Positions 1-8,394 of a stretch of 64,000 bases of DNA are shown one piece after another. The translations under genes were made by a program, and so were the position numbers. The stretch lies in assembly GCF_017980685.1 (NCBI RefSeq), contig NZ_JACXXO010000023.1, forward strand, positions 17,751 to 81,750. Reading direction: 5' to 3'. The DNA comes from Pseudomonas iridis. Its GTDB lineage: Bacteria; Pseudomonadota; Gammaproteobacteria; Pseudomonadales; Pseudomonadaceae. Positions within the stretch are counted from its first letter, which is position 1. Each line of letters starts with the position of its first letter. The notes under the pieces were generated by a model. That model was not told where the DNA came from. It ran no database searches and saw only the letters and a program-made list of their open reading frames with translations.

Positions 1-275
1 ATCGCTGCGATCACCACCGGATGGTTATGCCCCAGTGCCAGCGTGCCGGCACCGGCCAGACAGTCGATGAACGTACGCCCTTCAACATCTTCGACATAAA
101 GGCCCCTGGCCCGCTTGAGTGCCAGGGGAATGCGTCGCGGATAGCTGCGGGCATTGGACTCCTGCTGTGCCTGACGAGCCAGCAGTGGCGATTCGTTGAA
201 TTCATACAACGTTTCCGCTGGCGCCGAGGTGACCCGGGCCGATGACTCTCTGATAAGGCTGGTGGCAACTGACAT
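1..275 (-). CDS. pvdH: Diaminobutyrate-2-oxoglutarate aminotransferase PvdH, N-terminal part
   Basis: Only the first ~91 codons are in the window; the gene runs off the left edge. Translation from the ATG at 275 begins MSVATSLIRESSARVTSAP and continues through GLYVEDVEGRTFIDCLAGAG and TLALGHNHP, the N-terminal signature of class III PLP aminotransferases of the diaminobutyrate type. The family converts aspartate semialdehyde to L-2,4-diaminobutyrate, a pyoverdine precursor loaded by PvdL. A GAGGGG ribosome-binding site lies just upstream of the ATG. An exact PvdS-type promoter lies about 100 bp upstream (378-401), which ties the gene to pyoverdine rather than to ectoine synthesis. The PLP lysine lies outside the window, so completeness cannot be judged. 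Confidence 0.88.
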   Translation of the reverse strand, partial: MSVATSLIRESSARVTSAPAETLYEFNESPLLARQAQQESNARSYPRRIPLALKRARGLYVEDVEGRTFIDCLAGAGTLALGHNHPVVIAA

Positions 276-377
276 CTGTCGACCCCTCGATTCGCTATGG
301 ATAGTGACCAAAACAGCACACCGGACAGGTGCGCGTTCCAGTCACGGGGCGCACTTGCAGGTTTTCCTGTTCTGGAA

Positions 378-401
378 ACGCTTAAGCGAGGCAAGGATTT
401 A
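378..401 (-). promoter_or_regulatory. PvdS-dependent iron-starvation box upstream of pvdH
   Basis: On the minus strand the sequence reads TAAAT, exactly 16 bases, then CGT, the -35/-10 signature of PvdS promoters. It is preceded by GGC, as in the usual (G/C)CTAAAT form. It points toward pvdH, about 100 bp away, and sits just past the stop of the GNAT gene, so pvdH has its own iron-responsive promoter. Confidence 0.85.
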
Positions 402-418
402 GCCCCTGGAGCGACTGT

Positions 419-904
419 TCATCCGGACATTGCCAGCGGCTTGGCCATAGGCAGGATCTGCAAGCCGTTATGCGCGAGGGAAGGTGCAGATTCGCGGTAA
501 CCCAAATGGCGATAGAACGCTTCGCCGGTGCGCGTGCTGTTGAGGTGGGCGGTGCGCACACCGCGTACCCGCAGCCAGCCTTCCAGATCGTTCATCAGCG
601 CCCTCCCCACGCCACGGCGAAATGATTCCGGTTGTACGTGGCAAAGCACAACGTCGCCATCCAGACGGGCCATGCCGATACCGACCGGTTTGTCCGCCAG
701 CATGGCAATACTCAGATAGAAGTGCGGATTCGCGAGCCAGGCACTGATGAAATCGGCAGACTGCTGCCGGGTCCAGTCACTGACGATCAACGGGTCGTTG
801 CGGTGATCGAGCGCACAACCAAAACGGATCGAGCGTTCGATGATACGGCTGATGATTCCGACGTCGGCCAGAATGGCCGGACGAATGCAGACAGGTGCTT
901 GCAT
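419..904 (-). CDS. GNAT-family N-acetyltransferase
   Basis: A 161-residue protein with the GNAT fold. The acetyl-CoA-binding motif A is visible as VQPESFRRGVGRALMNDLEGW (residues ~90-110), followed by the C-terminal motif AFYRHLGYRES. The N-terminus (IRPAILADVGIISRIIERS) is typical of the family. The substrate cannot be inferred. It lies between the dsbRS-like pair and pvdH on the same strand, but pvdH has its own PvdS promoter, so a role in pyoverdine is not implied. A GAGGGA-type ribosome-binding site precedes the ATG at 904. Confidence 0.8.
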   Translation of the reverse strand: MQAPVCIRPAILADVGIISRIIERSIRFGCALDHRNDPLIVSDWTRQQSADFISAWLANPHFYLSIAMLADKPVGIGMARLDGDVVLCHVQPESFRRGVGRALMNDLEGWLRVRGVRTAHLNSTRTGEAFYRHLGYRESAPSLAHNGLQILPMAKPLAMSG

Positions 905-1004
905 GGCGCTGTTCCCTCAATCCATTGAGTCAAGGCTGGCGCCGACCTTAACGTCAGCGCCGCCGATTAACCAATGCAGAGAAGTTACATTTGATGTGCA
1001 GGCG

Positions 1005-2327
1005 TCAGAGGGATTGCAACGGCATCGTCAGCTCAACGCGCAAACCATCCGGGCGGCTGTCGAAATGCAGGGCGCAGTCGCAACGCTGGACGATCGCCTG
1101 GACAATCGCCAGGCCGAGGCCGCAACCGGTGCTCTGACCGTTGCGCCAGAAGCGCTGGGTAAGGTACTGCAAATCATCCGGCGCAATGCCCGGGCCATGG
1201 TCGCGTACGACGAAACGTACGCGGTTGCCGATGGTTTCCAGACGCAGCTCGACCGCACAATCCTCGGAGGTATGGCGCAGGGCGTTGTCGAGCAGATTGC
1301 GCAACGCGGCGATCGACAGGACCGCAGGCATTTGCAACGGTGCAGACGAGAGTTCGGCGGGCAGGTGCAGTTTGATCCGCAGACGCTCGCCACCCGTAGC
1401 GTCGGCAATCGCCAACCTGGCCACTTGCTCGGCGCTGTACTGCGTGCCGTCGTCGAAGGACAGACTGCCCTCGACCCGTGCCAGCAACAGCAGTTGCTCA
1501 AGCGTGCGGTGCAAACGGTCGGCGCCCTCCTCGGCCCGCGCCAGCGATTGATCGCGGGCGCTGCCCTCGGTCATGCGCGCCACTTGCAGGTGCGTCTTGA
1601 TCGCCGTCAGCGGGCTGCGCAGTTCATGCGCGGCGTCACCGGTCAATCGACGTTCACGCTCGATGGTCTTGCCGATGCGCTGGAACAGCTGATTCTGGGT
1701 ATCGAGCAGCGGCATCAATTCGCTGGGAAACGATTGCAATTGCAGCGGTTCGAGCGAGTCGGCATTACGTCGCATCAAGGCTTCGCGCAGGCGATTGAGC
1801 GGGGCCAGGCCTTGCCCGATTCCCAGCCACAACAGGCACAGACAGCCGAGCAACGCCACGCCTACCGGCACCGACGCCGCCAGCAGGATCGACATGTTCA
1901 GGGCTTCGCGCTCGATCTGCCGATCCGCCGTGGTAATCCGTACATCGCCCCGGGCGAGGGTGAAGCTGCGCCATGGTGCGCCGTCGATCATCTGATCGTG
2001 GAAGCCCATTTTCTCGGCTTCCAGCGCTTGCTCGGGATTGTTATGGCTGCGCGCGAGAATTTCCCCGCGCAACGAGCTGACCTGACAGGCCATGCCGCCG
2101 GGAATGTTCAGCTGTTCGGCACTGAAATGCGTGCCCTCGCCTTTGCTCGGCAATGTCGGCAATTGCTCCAGCAACCCGGCCACCATGCGCGCCGAAGCCA
2201 CCAGACGCTGGTCGAGGGAAAACATCATCTGGTTGCGCAGATCGCTGAGCATCCAGGCCGCTGCCAGCGCCCAGATCAGCGCGAACGCGGCGCCAAGGGT
2301 CAGGCTCAAGCGCAGGCGCAGGCTCAT
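1005..2327 (-). CDS. dsbS: Sensor histidine kinase, DsbS-like
   Basis: An inner-membrane sensor kinase of about 440 residues. It has an N-terminal transmembrane segment (residues ~5-27), a periplasmic loop, a second transmembrane segment (~145-170), a HAMP-like linker, the phospho-acceptor H-box (AAHELRSPLTAIKTHL), the N-box (LRNLLDNALRHT) and G-boxes (DHGPGIAP, GCGLGLAIVQ). The chosen ATG at 2327 overlaps the stop of the regulator by one base (TGATG); a GTG one codon earlier is also possible. The pair is divergent from dsbDEG, as the copper-responsive DsbRS system is next to dsbDEG in P. aeruginosa. The name is an inference from that arrangement; by sequence it is a QseC/PmrB-type kinase. 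Confidence 0.8.
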   Translation of the reverse strand: MSLRLRLSLTLGAAFALIWALAAAWMLSDLRNQMMFSLDQRLVASARMVAGLLEQLPTLPSKGEGTHFSAEQLNIPGGMACQVSSLRGEILARSHNNPEQALEAEKMGFHDQMIDGAPWRSFTLARGDVRITTADRQIEREALNMSILLAASVPVGVALLGCLCLLWLGIGQGLAPLNRLREALMRRNADSLEPLQLQSFPSELMPLLDTQNQLFQRIGKTIERERRLTGDAAHELRSPLTAIKTHLQVARMTEGSARDQSLARAEEGADRLHRTLEQLLLLARVEGSLSFDDGTQYSAEQVARLAIADATGGERLRIKLHLPAELSSAPLQMPAVLSIAALRNLLDNALRHTSEDCAVELRLETIGNRVRFVVRDHGPGIAPDDLQYLTQRFWRNGQSTGCGLGLAIVQAIVQRCDCALHFDSRPDGLRVELTMPLQSL

Positions 2328-3007
2328 CACTTGCCTTGATCTCCACCATCGGCCGGCCCCAGGCGATAGCCCAGACCGCGCACGGTTTCGACGATACCTT
2401 TACCGAGTTTGCTGCGCAGGTGATGGATATGGACGTTCAGCGCGTTGCTTTCCAGCTCATCGTTGAAGCCGTAGACGCTGTCCTTCAACTGCTCGGTGGA
2501 CAGGACCCGACCGCGATTGTGCAGCAGTGCCTGCAACAGCGATTGCTCGCGCCGCGACAGGTCCACCGATTGCCCGGCCAGTCGGGTTTCGCGGCTGCTC
2601 GGGTCGTAGGTCAGCGCACCGTGCTCGATCAGGTTGACGCTGCGCCCGGCCACCCGCCGCAGCAAGGTTTGCAGACGCGCAAACAACTCACGCAAATCGA
2701 ATGGCTTGAGCAAGTAGTCATCAGCACCGGCCTGCAAGCCATCTACGCGATCGGTGACCGAGTCGCGCGCCGTCAGGATCAGCACCGGGATCTCCAGGCC
2801 GTGCTGGCGTAACTGCTGCAACAATTTCAGACCATCTTCGTCGGGCAAACCGAGATCAAGCACCATCACATCAAACTCGGCAACCTTGAGCATCGCCCGG
2901 GCCTTGGACGCCGTATTGACATGCTCGACGGTCAAGCCTTGAGCCGTGAGACCGGCAACGATGCCACTGGCAATCAGCTCATCGTCTTCGCAAACCAATA
3001 CGTGCAT
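2327..3007 (-). CDS. dsbR: OmpR-family response regulator, DsbR-like
   Basis: A 226-residue regulator with an N-terminal receiver (MHVLVCEDDELIASG; phosphorylatable Asp in VLDLGLPDEDG; conserved Lys in DDYLLKPFDLREL) and a C-terminal winged helix (LSRREQSLLQALLHNRG, then VHIHHLRSKLG and TVRGLGYRL). The ATG at 3007 is chosen because AGGGAG lies 7 bp upstream; an upstream extension of the frame has no family similarity. It is translationally coupled to the kinase gene. A direct repeat of CGGTTAATC with an 11-bp period upstream of dsbD (3998-4017) is a plausible binding site. The DsbR name is from gene context. Confidence 0.82.
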   Translation of the reverse strand: MHVLVCEDDELIASGIVAGLTAQGLTVEHVNTASKARAMLKVAEFDVMVLDLGLPDEDGLKLLQQLRQHGLEIPVLILTARDSVTDRVDGLQAGADDYLLKPFDLRELFARLQTLLRRVAGRSVNLIEHGALTYDPSSRETRLAGQSVDLSRREQSLLQALLHNRGRVLSTEQLKDSVYGFNDELESNALNVHIHHLRSKLGKGIVETVRGLGYRLGPADGGDQGK

Positions 3008-3280
3008 GGGAGCTCCCTGAGCAAAAACGCGAGTGAAGCAGGTGAGGATTAAGCGGCAATTATGGCTGTCACCGGGGGTAACGGGAAGCCGAGTCAAGAA
3101 CAAGTCGTGCCTGCACGGCTGCATCGACTGTTTGGAACAGGTAAACAGCGCGCAACTAACGCCCCTACAAACAGCCCGTGAAATAAATCCCGACATATAG
3201 CCGCTACAATTTAATAACTACCCGAGATAGCCTGAGCAGGCACTAAAAACTACAGCTTCTTTAAAAGGACTTTAATAAAC

Positions 3281-3970
3281 ATGCCTGCATTGAATAACTT
3301 TGTTGCGGTCGACTGGCGCTCTGGCGCAGATCGCATTTACTTTTTTTTCAAGGATACCGACACCTATTCCCGGTTCAATATCGGCGGCGATGTTCCGAAC
3401 GGCTATCCCGCCTCTATCAACGGCAGATGGGACACTTTCACGCCTTACATCCAGAACCTGCGCTTCGGCTTCACCACGACTTCTCTGGGTTTCAACACGC
3501 GCAGCGATGAAGATATCGCCTGGCTGTTCTTCTACTACGGCGATACCCCGGCCGTGTGCAAATACGACCAGGATACAGACAACGTTTCGGGCATCTACGC
3601 GTTAGCCGACACACTCTGGAAACCGATACTTCCCTACTTTGACAAAATCATTGCCGGCACCTGGACAGAGGTTTCCGGCCACCCTTTCCTGTTCAAATTC
3701 ATTCTGAACGACGGTCATTATCTGAGCTTCAACTACAAGGCAAAAACACTCACCCGCAATGCCTTTGGTCAGAACCGCCTGGGCGCCCTGGCCCCTTACA
3801 AGGACCGGATCATCACGGCGGCCCAAAACGATCGAACTTTCGCCGACAGCTATTGGTATATTTTCCTCACCCATAACCAGTATCTTGTTTACAACATACA
3901 GGCCGACAAGCTCGCATCCGGCCCGCACACCATCAACGAAAGCAACTGGCCAGGGTTGTTACGCAACTGA
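3281..3970 (+). CDS. Hemopexin-repeat protein (photopexin/pea-albumin-2-like)
   Basis: A 229-residue protein without a signal peptide or membrane segment. It contains about four repeats of a hemopexin-type blade. Recurring elements are FVAVDWRSGADRIYFFFKDTDTYSRFNI, AWLFFYYGDTPAVCKYD, PFLFKFILNDGHYLSFNYK and YWYIFLTHNQYLVYNIQ: a hydrophobic strand, a short turn, then Y-x-x-Y/F-N/D. Repeats of this kind form a four-bladed propeller that can bind haem, metals or polyamines in other organisms. It lies between the dsbR-like regulator and dsbD, with its own leader, and AGGAC lies ~14 bp before the ATG. I infer an accessory gene inserted into a conserved neighbourhood; ligand unknown. Confidence 0.7.
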   Translation: MPALNNFVAVDWRSGADRIYFFFKDTDTYSRFNIGGDVPNGYPASINGRWDTFTPYIQNLRFGFTTTSLGFNTRSDEDIAWLFFYYGDTPAVCKYDQDTDNVSGIYALADTLWKPILPYFDKIIAGTWTEVSGHPFLFKFILNDGHYLSFNYKAKTLTRNAFGQNRLGALAPYKDRIITAAQNDRTFADSYWYIFLTHNQYLVYNIQADKLASGPHTINESNWPGLLRN

Positions 3971-3997
3971 CCGGGCCGGCAGCGGCATCACAGGGCG

Positions 3998-4017
3998 CGG
4001 TTAATCATCGGTTAATC
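3998..4017 (+). promoter_or_regulatory. Direct repeat CGGTTAATC, candidate response-regulator site before dsbD
   Basis: Two identical CGGTTAATC copies start at 3998 and 4009, an 11-bp period. That is one helical turn and the usual spacing for tandem OmpR/PmrA-family half-sites (GTTAAT-N5-GTTAAT). They lie 49-68 bp before the dsbD ATG, a position suitable for activation by the divergent DsbR-like regulator. This is inferred from spacing only. Confidence 0.5.
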
Positions 4018-4065
4018 GCTACCGCCCATTGTGCCCCCACTTGCACAGGGACAAGGCTCCTCTCC

Positions 4066-5799
4066 ATGCGTCATATTTTTCTACTGTTTGCGCTTCTGAT
4101 CTCAGGCCTGGCCCAGGCGGGAAACAATCCTTTCGAGACAAAAGCGGATTTTCTGCCGGTCGATAAAGCGTTCGTTCTCACCTCCGAGCGCCTGGAATCC
4201 GGTGAAACCCAGCTGTTCTGGCAGATCACCGACGGCTACTACCTGTATCAGAAACGCCTGAAGTTCGACGGTTTGAGTGCTGCACAACAGCCGACGCTGC
4301 CCGAAGGCGAATCCCACAGCGACGAGTTCTTCGGAGAACAACCGGTTTATCGCCAAGGGCTGGAGGTAAAGATCCCGGCGACGGCGACCGGTCAAATCAA
4401 GGTCAGCTATCAGGGCTGCGCCGATGCGGGTCTGTGTTACCCGCCGCAAACCCGGGTCATTGATCTGGGCGGCAAAGCGGTCACGCCGGCCAATGCGCAA
4501 GCACCGGATGAAGCCCTGGCCAACAGCCTTCAGCAACGAGCACTGGGCTGGAGCCTGCTGGTATTTTTCGGCCTCGGCCTGCTGCTTGCCTTCACCCCTT
4601 GCACATTGCCGATGTTGCCGATTCTGGCGGGCATGATTGTCGGCAGCGGCGCGACGCCACGCCGGGGTTTCGCGCTGGCAGGCAGTTATGTGATCTGCAT
4701 GGCGCTGGTGTATGCGGCGATGGGTGTGATTGCTGCGCTGCTCGGGGCGAACCTGCAAGCCTGGTTGCAAAACCCGTGGTTGCTGGGTGCGTTTGCCGCA
4801 GTGTTTGTGGTGCTGGCATTGCCGATGTTCGGCTTCTTTGAACTGCAATTGCCGGTGGCCTTGCGTGACCGACTGGAACACGCCTCGCGCAGTCGCAGCG
4901 GCGGCAGCCTGGTTGGCGCCGGCGTGCTCGGCGCACTGTCCGGTCTGCTGGTCGGCCCGTGCATGACCGCGCCACTCGCCGGTGCGTTGCTGTACATCGC
5001 GCAAAGCGGCAACGCCCTGCACGGCGGGCTGATTCTGTTCTCGCTGGGGATCGGCATCGGTGTGCCGCTGATGTTGCTGGTGACCGTAGGTAATCGCTTC
5101 CTGCCCAAACCCGGCGACTGGATGAACCTGCTCAAGGGCGTGTTCGGTTTCCTGTTCCTCGCCACGGCGTTGCTGATGTTGCGCCCGGTGCTGGACCCGT
5201 CGTTATGGCTCGGTCTGTGCGGCGCCTTGTTGTTGATCGCCGCCTACTGCGCGTGGAAGCAGTCCGAAGGCTTCGGCCGTGTCGCTCAGTTGTTCGGCGC
5301 CACTGCATTGCTGCTTGGGTTATGGGGCAGTTTGCTGATGATCGGTGCCGCCGGCGGCAGTGACGATCCGTATCAACCGCTGCAGGTTTACAGTGGCGAC
5401 CGTGTCGCCAGTGCTGCGCCGAATGGTCATGATGCGTTCACCACCATCAAGGAACCGGCAGCACTGCAACGCGAGCTGGATGCCGCCAAGGCCCAGGGCC
5501 AGTGGGTGCTGCTTGATTACTACGCCGACTGGTGCGTTTCCTGCAAAGTCATGGAAAAGCAGGTGTTCGGCAAGGACAAGGTGATGCAGGCGTTGAGCGA
5601 CGTACGCCTGCTGCGGCTGGATGTGACGGCCGACAATGCCGCCAGCCGCGAATTGCTCGGCCGCTATAAAGTGCCGGGGCCACCGACTTTTGTCTGGATC
5701 GGCGCTGACGGCGAAGAGCGCCGCAGCCAGCGGATCACCGGCGAAGTCGATGCCGATACGTTCCTGCAACGCTGGACCATCACCCGAGACGCCAACTAA
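4066..5799 (+). CDS. dsbD: Thiol:disulfide interchange protein DsbD
   Basis: A 577-residue inner-membrane reductase that passes electrons from cytoplasmic thioredoxin to the periplasm. A signal peptide (residues 1-18, ending GLAQA) leads into the periplasmic alpha domain with its cysteine pair (GCADAGLCYPP). The membrane beta domain has about eight helices with the two key cysteines in TPCTLPMLPIL and VGPCMTAPLAGAL. The C-terminal thioredoxin-like gamma domain has DWCVSCK. All catalytic cysteines are present and the length is normal for DsbD. The stop overlaps the next start by one base (TAATG), so the downstream thioredoxin-like gene is translationally coupled and probably receives its electrons from this protein. 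Confidence 0.93.
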   Translation: MRHIFLLFALLISGLAQAGNNPFETKADFLPVDKAFVLTSERLESGETQLFWQITDGYYLYQKRLKFDGLSAAQQPTLPEGESHSDEFFGEQPVYRQGLEVKIPATATGQIKVSYQGCADAGLCYPPQTRVIDLGGKAVTPANAQAPDEALANSLQQRALGWSLLVFFGLGLLLAFTPCTLPMLPILAGMIVGSGATPRRGFALAGSYVICMALVYAAMGVIAALLGANLQAWLQNPWLLGAFAAVFVVLALPMFGFFELQLPVALRDRLEHASRSRSGGSLVGAGVLGALSGLLVGPCMTAPLAGALLYIAQSGNALHGGLILFSLGIGIGVPLMLLVTVGNRFLPKPGDWMNLLKGVFGFLFLATALLMLRPVLDPSLWLGLCGALLLIAAYCAWKQSEGFGRVAQLFGATALLLGLWGSLLMIGAAGGSDDPYQPLQVYSGDRVASAAPNGHDAFTTIKEPAALQRELDAAKAQGQWVLLDYYADWCVSCKVMEKQVFGKDKVMQALSDVRLLRLDVTADNAASRELLGRYKVPGPPTFVWIGADGEERRSQRITGEVDADTFLQRWTITRDAN

Positions 5800-6680
5800 T
5801 GCTGACCTTCACCCTCGGCACCTTTGCCATCGCGCTTAACCATTTGCTGCTGATCAGTGCATTGGCACTGGCGACCTTCGTCGGTTGGCGAGTGGCCAAA
5901 CGCGGTGGCGATAATCCGGAGTCGGCGCTGTTCAGTCTGTTCCTGATTGGTATGCTCGCGGCCCGCATCGCGTTTGTCGCGATGTACTGGAGCCACTACC
6001 GCAATGATCTGTGGCAGATCGTCGACCTGCGCGATGGCGGTTTTCTCGCCTGGCCGGGGGTCATCGTGTTGCTGCTCGTCGCACTGTATCGCGGCTGGCG
6101 TCGCCCGGGGCTGCGTCGGCCGCTGGCTTTTGGCGTGGCCAGTGGTGTGCTGTTCTGGGTGATGGCGACACTGTCATTGAACATCTACGAAGAGGGCACG
6201 CGACTGCCAGACATCTCCTTGCGTAACGCCGCCGGGGAAACCATCCAGCTCAGCGACTATAAAGGTGGGCCGCTGGTGATCAACCTGTGGGCCACCTGGT
6301 GTCCACCGTGCCGGCGCGAGATGCCGGTACTGGAAAGCGCCCAGCAGCAACGCCCTGACCTGACGTTCCTGTTCGTCAATCAGGCCGAAAGCATGCAAAG
6401 CGTTGCGACGTTTCTCGAAACCCAGGGCCTGAGCCTGACCAACGTGTTGTTCGACCGCAGCGGTCGTTTGGGTCAGGCCGTGGGTTCCATGGCATTGCCG
6501 ACTACCCTGTTCTATAGCCCTGATGGTCGCCTGTTGGCCAGTCACCTGGGCGAGTTGTCGAACGCCAGCCTGGCTCGCGCAATGGAAAACTTCGACACCC
6601 CCAATTCAAACCCGAACCCGGCCTCCGCACCGGCCACTTCGTCAAGGAAACTGCCATGCCCCGCCTCCGCCACCTGCTGA
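5799..6680 (+). CDS. TlpA/DsbE-like thioredoxin with N-terminal multi-span membrane domain
   Basis: A 293-residue protein of the dsbDEG operon. The N-terminal ~135 residues hold about four transmembrane helices (FAIALNHLLLISALALATF, then two hydrophobic stretches) that resemble a shortened prolipoprotein diacylglyceryl transferase-like region. The C-terminal half is a TlpA/ResA-like thioredoxin with WATWCPPCRREMP (cysteines near residues 167 and 170) and the cis-proline loop GSMALPTTLFY. It is likely a periplasm-facing thiol reductase fed by DsbD. The 3' end overlaps the start of dsbG by 25 bp in another frame, giving a low-complexity tail (NSNPNPASAPATSS). The gene corresponds in position to dsbE of the P. 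aeruginosa dsb operon; the name is not certain. Confidence 0.82.
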   Translation: MLTFTLGTFAIALNHLLLISALALATFVGWRVAKRGGDNPESALFSLFLIGMLAARIAFVAMYWSHYRNDLWQIVDLRDGGFLAWPGVIVLLLVALYRGWRRPGLRRPLAFGVASGVLFWVMATLSLNIYEEGTRLPDISLRNAAGETIQLSDYKGGPLVINLWATWCPPCRREMPVLESAQQQRPDLTFLFVNQAESMQSVATFLETQGLSLTNVLFDRSGRLGQAVGSMALPTTLFYSPDGRLLASHLGELSNASLARAMENFDTPNSNPNPASAPATSSRKLPCPASATC

Positions 6681-7426
6681 CGCTGACTCTGGGCACTGCC
6701 CTGTTGCAACTGCCGTCGGTTCAGGCCGCTGAAGAATTGCCTGCCGCGATCAAGCAGATCGAGGCCAAAGGCGCGAAAATCGTCGGCCAGTTCGATGCAC
6801 CCGACGGCCTGCGCGGTTACGCGGCGCAATACCAGAACCGCGGCATGGCGCTGTACCTGACCCCGGACGGTAAGCACGTTCTGCTGGGCAACCTGTACGA
6901 CGCCGACGGCAAAGACCTGAGCAGCGAACCGTTGCAGAAACTGGTGTACGCGCCAATGGCCAAGGAAGTCTGGGCCAAGTTCGAGGCGAGCAACTGGATT
7001 CAGGACGGCAACAATGATGCGCCGCGCACGGTGTACCTGTTCAGCGATCCGAACTGCCCGTATTGCAACGTGTTCTGGGAACAGGCCCGCCCGTGGGTCA
7101 AGTCCGGCAAAGTGCAGTTGCGCCACATCATGGTCGGGATCATCCGCGAAGACAGCCCGGGGAAATCCGCCGCGTTGCTCGCCGCCAAAGACCCGGCCAA
7201 AGCGCTGGAAGATCACGAAAAGGCCGGCAAGGGCAGTTCGCTCAAGGCCTTGAAAGACATCCCGGTAGCCGTGCAGACAAAATTGGCGGCGAACATGCAG
7301 TTGATGGACGACCTCGAATTGCAGGCCACTCCGGCGATTTTCTACATGGATGACAAGGGTGAGCTGCAACAGCAACAAGGCGCGCCGACGCCGGACAAGT
7401 TGGCGAAGATTCTCGGACCTAAATAA
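6656..7426 (+). CDS. dsbG: Thiol:disulfide interchange protein DsbG
   Basis: A 256-residue periplasmic protein. It has a signal peptide (residues 1-24, ending PSVQAA), an N-terminal dimerisation region (AIKQIEAKGAKIVGQFDAP), and a DsbC/DsbG thioredoxin fold with the active site PNCPYCNVFWEQA (cysteines near residues 133 and 136) and the cis-proline segment LQATPAIFYM. CPYC is the DsbG-type active site. The family protects single cysteines from sulfenylation and isomerises disulfides, and is kept reduced by DsbD, encoded two genes upstream. The ATG at 6656 lies inside the preceding gene, indicating translational coupling. It ends the operon, followed by a palindromic repeat that could act as terminator. 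Confidence 0.9.
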   Translation: MPRLRHLLTLTLGTALLQLPSVQAAEELPAAIKQIEAKGAKIVGQFDAPDGLRGYAAQYQNRGMALYLTPDGKHVLLGNLYDADGKDLSSEPLQKLVYAPMAKEVWAKFEASNWIQDGNNDAPRTVYLFSDPNCPYCNVFWEQARPWVKSGKVQLRHIMVGIIREDSPGKSAALLAAKDPAKALEDHEKAGKGSSLKALKDIPVAVQTKLAANMQLMDDLELQATPAIFYMDDKGELQQQQGAPTPDKLAKILGPK

Positions 7427-7434
7427 GCAAGATC

Positions 7435-7492
7435 AAAAGATCGCAGCGTGCCGCACATCCTTATAGGAGCTGCGGCACGCTGCGATCTTTTT
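7435..7492. repeat. GATCGCAGC-type palindromic repeat, terminator-like
   Basis: About 20-bp arms (AAAGATCGCAGCGTGCCGCA and its complement) flank a short loop and end in TTTTT. It stands between the convergent dsbG and hydrolase genes and could terminate both. Related copies lie at 8395, 22414 and 35622, so it belongs to an interspersed family. Confidence 0.75.
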
Positions 7493-7496
7493 CTCA

Positions 7497-8318
7497 TCAG
7501 CGCCGCAAGTCGCGCTCAGCCAAAAACTTCAGCAACGCGTCATTCACAAACTGCGGATTCTCCAGATTGGAGATATGCCCCGCCTCCGGCACCAACACCC
7601 ACGGGCAACCGATCAGCTCGGCCATTTCCTGTGCTTCCGTCGGCGGCCGTGGCTTGTCCTGATCACCGCACAGCACCAGGGTGGTCGCGGCGTTCAGCTC
7701 GCCCAGACGTGGCAACAAATCATCGCGACCGAAGGTGATGCGGCCCATGGGCACGATGCTTTCGCGCAGACGTTCGGATGAATACCCCGCGAGTTTGGCG
7801 CGCAAGTCCTGATACAGCGCCGATTGTGGATCGATGCCCGGGCGGAAGAAAATCGGTACTACGATGTCGAGCAACGCGTCGGAAATTTCGCCGCTTTCCT
7901 CAATCTGCTTGAACAGCGAGAAGTAGTACTGACGGGTTGGCTCAGGTTCGACGCCGACGTAAGTGTCCATCAGCACCAGACCGTTAAGCCGATGCGGTGC
8001 CGACAGTGCCAGGCGTACCCCCCACATGCCGCCAACCGACAGGCCGACCAAGGTGATCTGGTCGATATCTAGATGATCGAGCAACGCCTGCGCCTGACGC
8101 GCGATGTCATCCAGCGAAGTGGTGTTTTCCGGCAATCGCCCAGACTCGCCGTGGCCCCAGAGGTCCAGCGCAATCACCCGATAGTGCGGCGCCAGCGCGG
8201 CGATCTGCGGCGCCCACATGGCCTGATCCCACAGATAGCTGCCAGCCAGCAATACAGCCGGGCCTGTGCCTTGATCAATGTAGTGAAGTGCCTGTCCGTC
8301 AACCGTGAAAAAAGGCAT
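7497..8318 (-). CDS. Alpha/beta-hydrolase fold protein
   Basis: A 273-residue cytoplasmic hydrolase. Visible are the oxyanion/strand-3 region (GPAVLLAGSYLWDQAMW), the DLWGHGESG loop, the nucleophile elbow GLSVGG (Ser near residue 95), a late acid region (LVLCGDQDKPRPP) and the catalytic His in PEAGHISNLENP. These indicate an esterase, lactonase or haloperoxidase-like enzyme. It is not a GrsT-type thioesterase, so it is not PvdG. It lies downstream of pvdL on the same strand, separated by a palindromic repeat; a role in siderophore metabolism is possible but unsupported. Confidence 0.8.
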   Translation of the reverse strand: MPFFTVDGQALHYIDQGTGPAVLLAGSYLWDQAMWAPQIAALAPHYRVIALDLWGHGESGRLPENTTSLDDIARQAQALLDHLDIDQITLVGLSVGGMWGVRLALSAPHRLNGLVLMDTYVGVEPEPTRQYYFSLFKQIEESGEISDALLDIVVPIFFRPGIDPQSALYQDLRAKLAGYSSERLRESIVPMGRITFGRDDLLPRLGELNAATTLVLCGDQDKPRPPTEAQEMAELIGCPWVLVPEAGHISNLENPQFVNDALLKFLAERDLRR

Positions 8319-8394
8319 CGACTAACCCCTCGTTTGCAAAAAGAGAACCGGCAGACTGAGCTGGCACTGCTCGACAGTCAAATGTCTGAAAGCA

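Noticed and set aside
840..2339. Open frame of ~500 codons on the + strand opposite the sensor kinase
   Set aside because: High-GC antisense shadow of a well-supported kinase gene; no domain recognisable.
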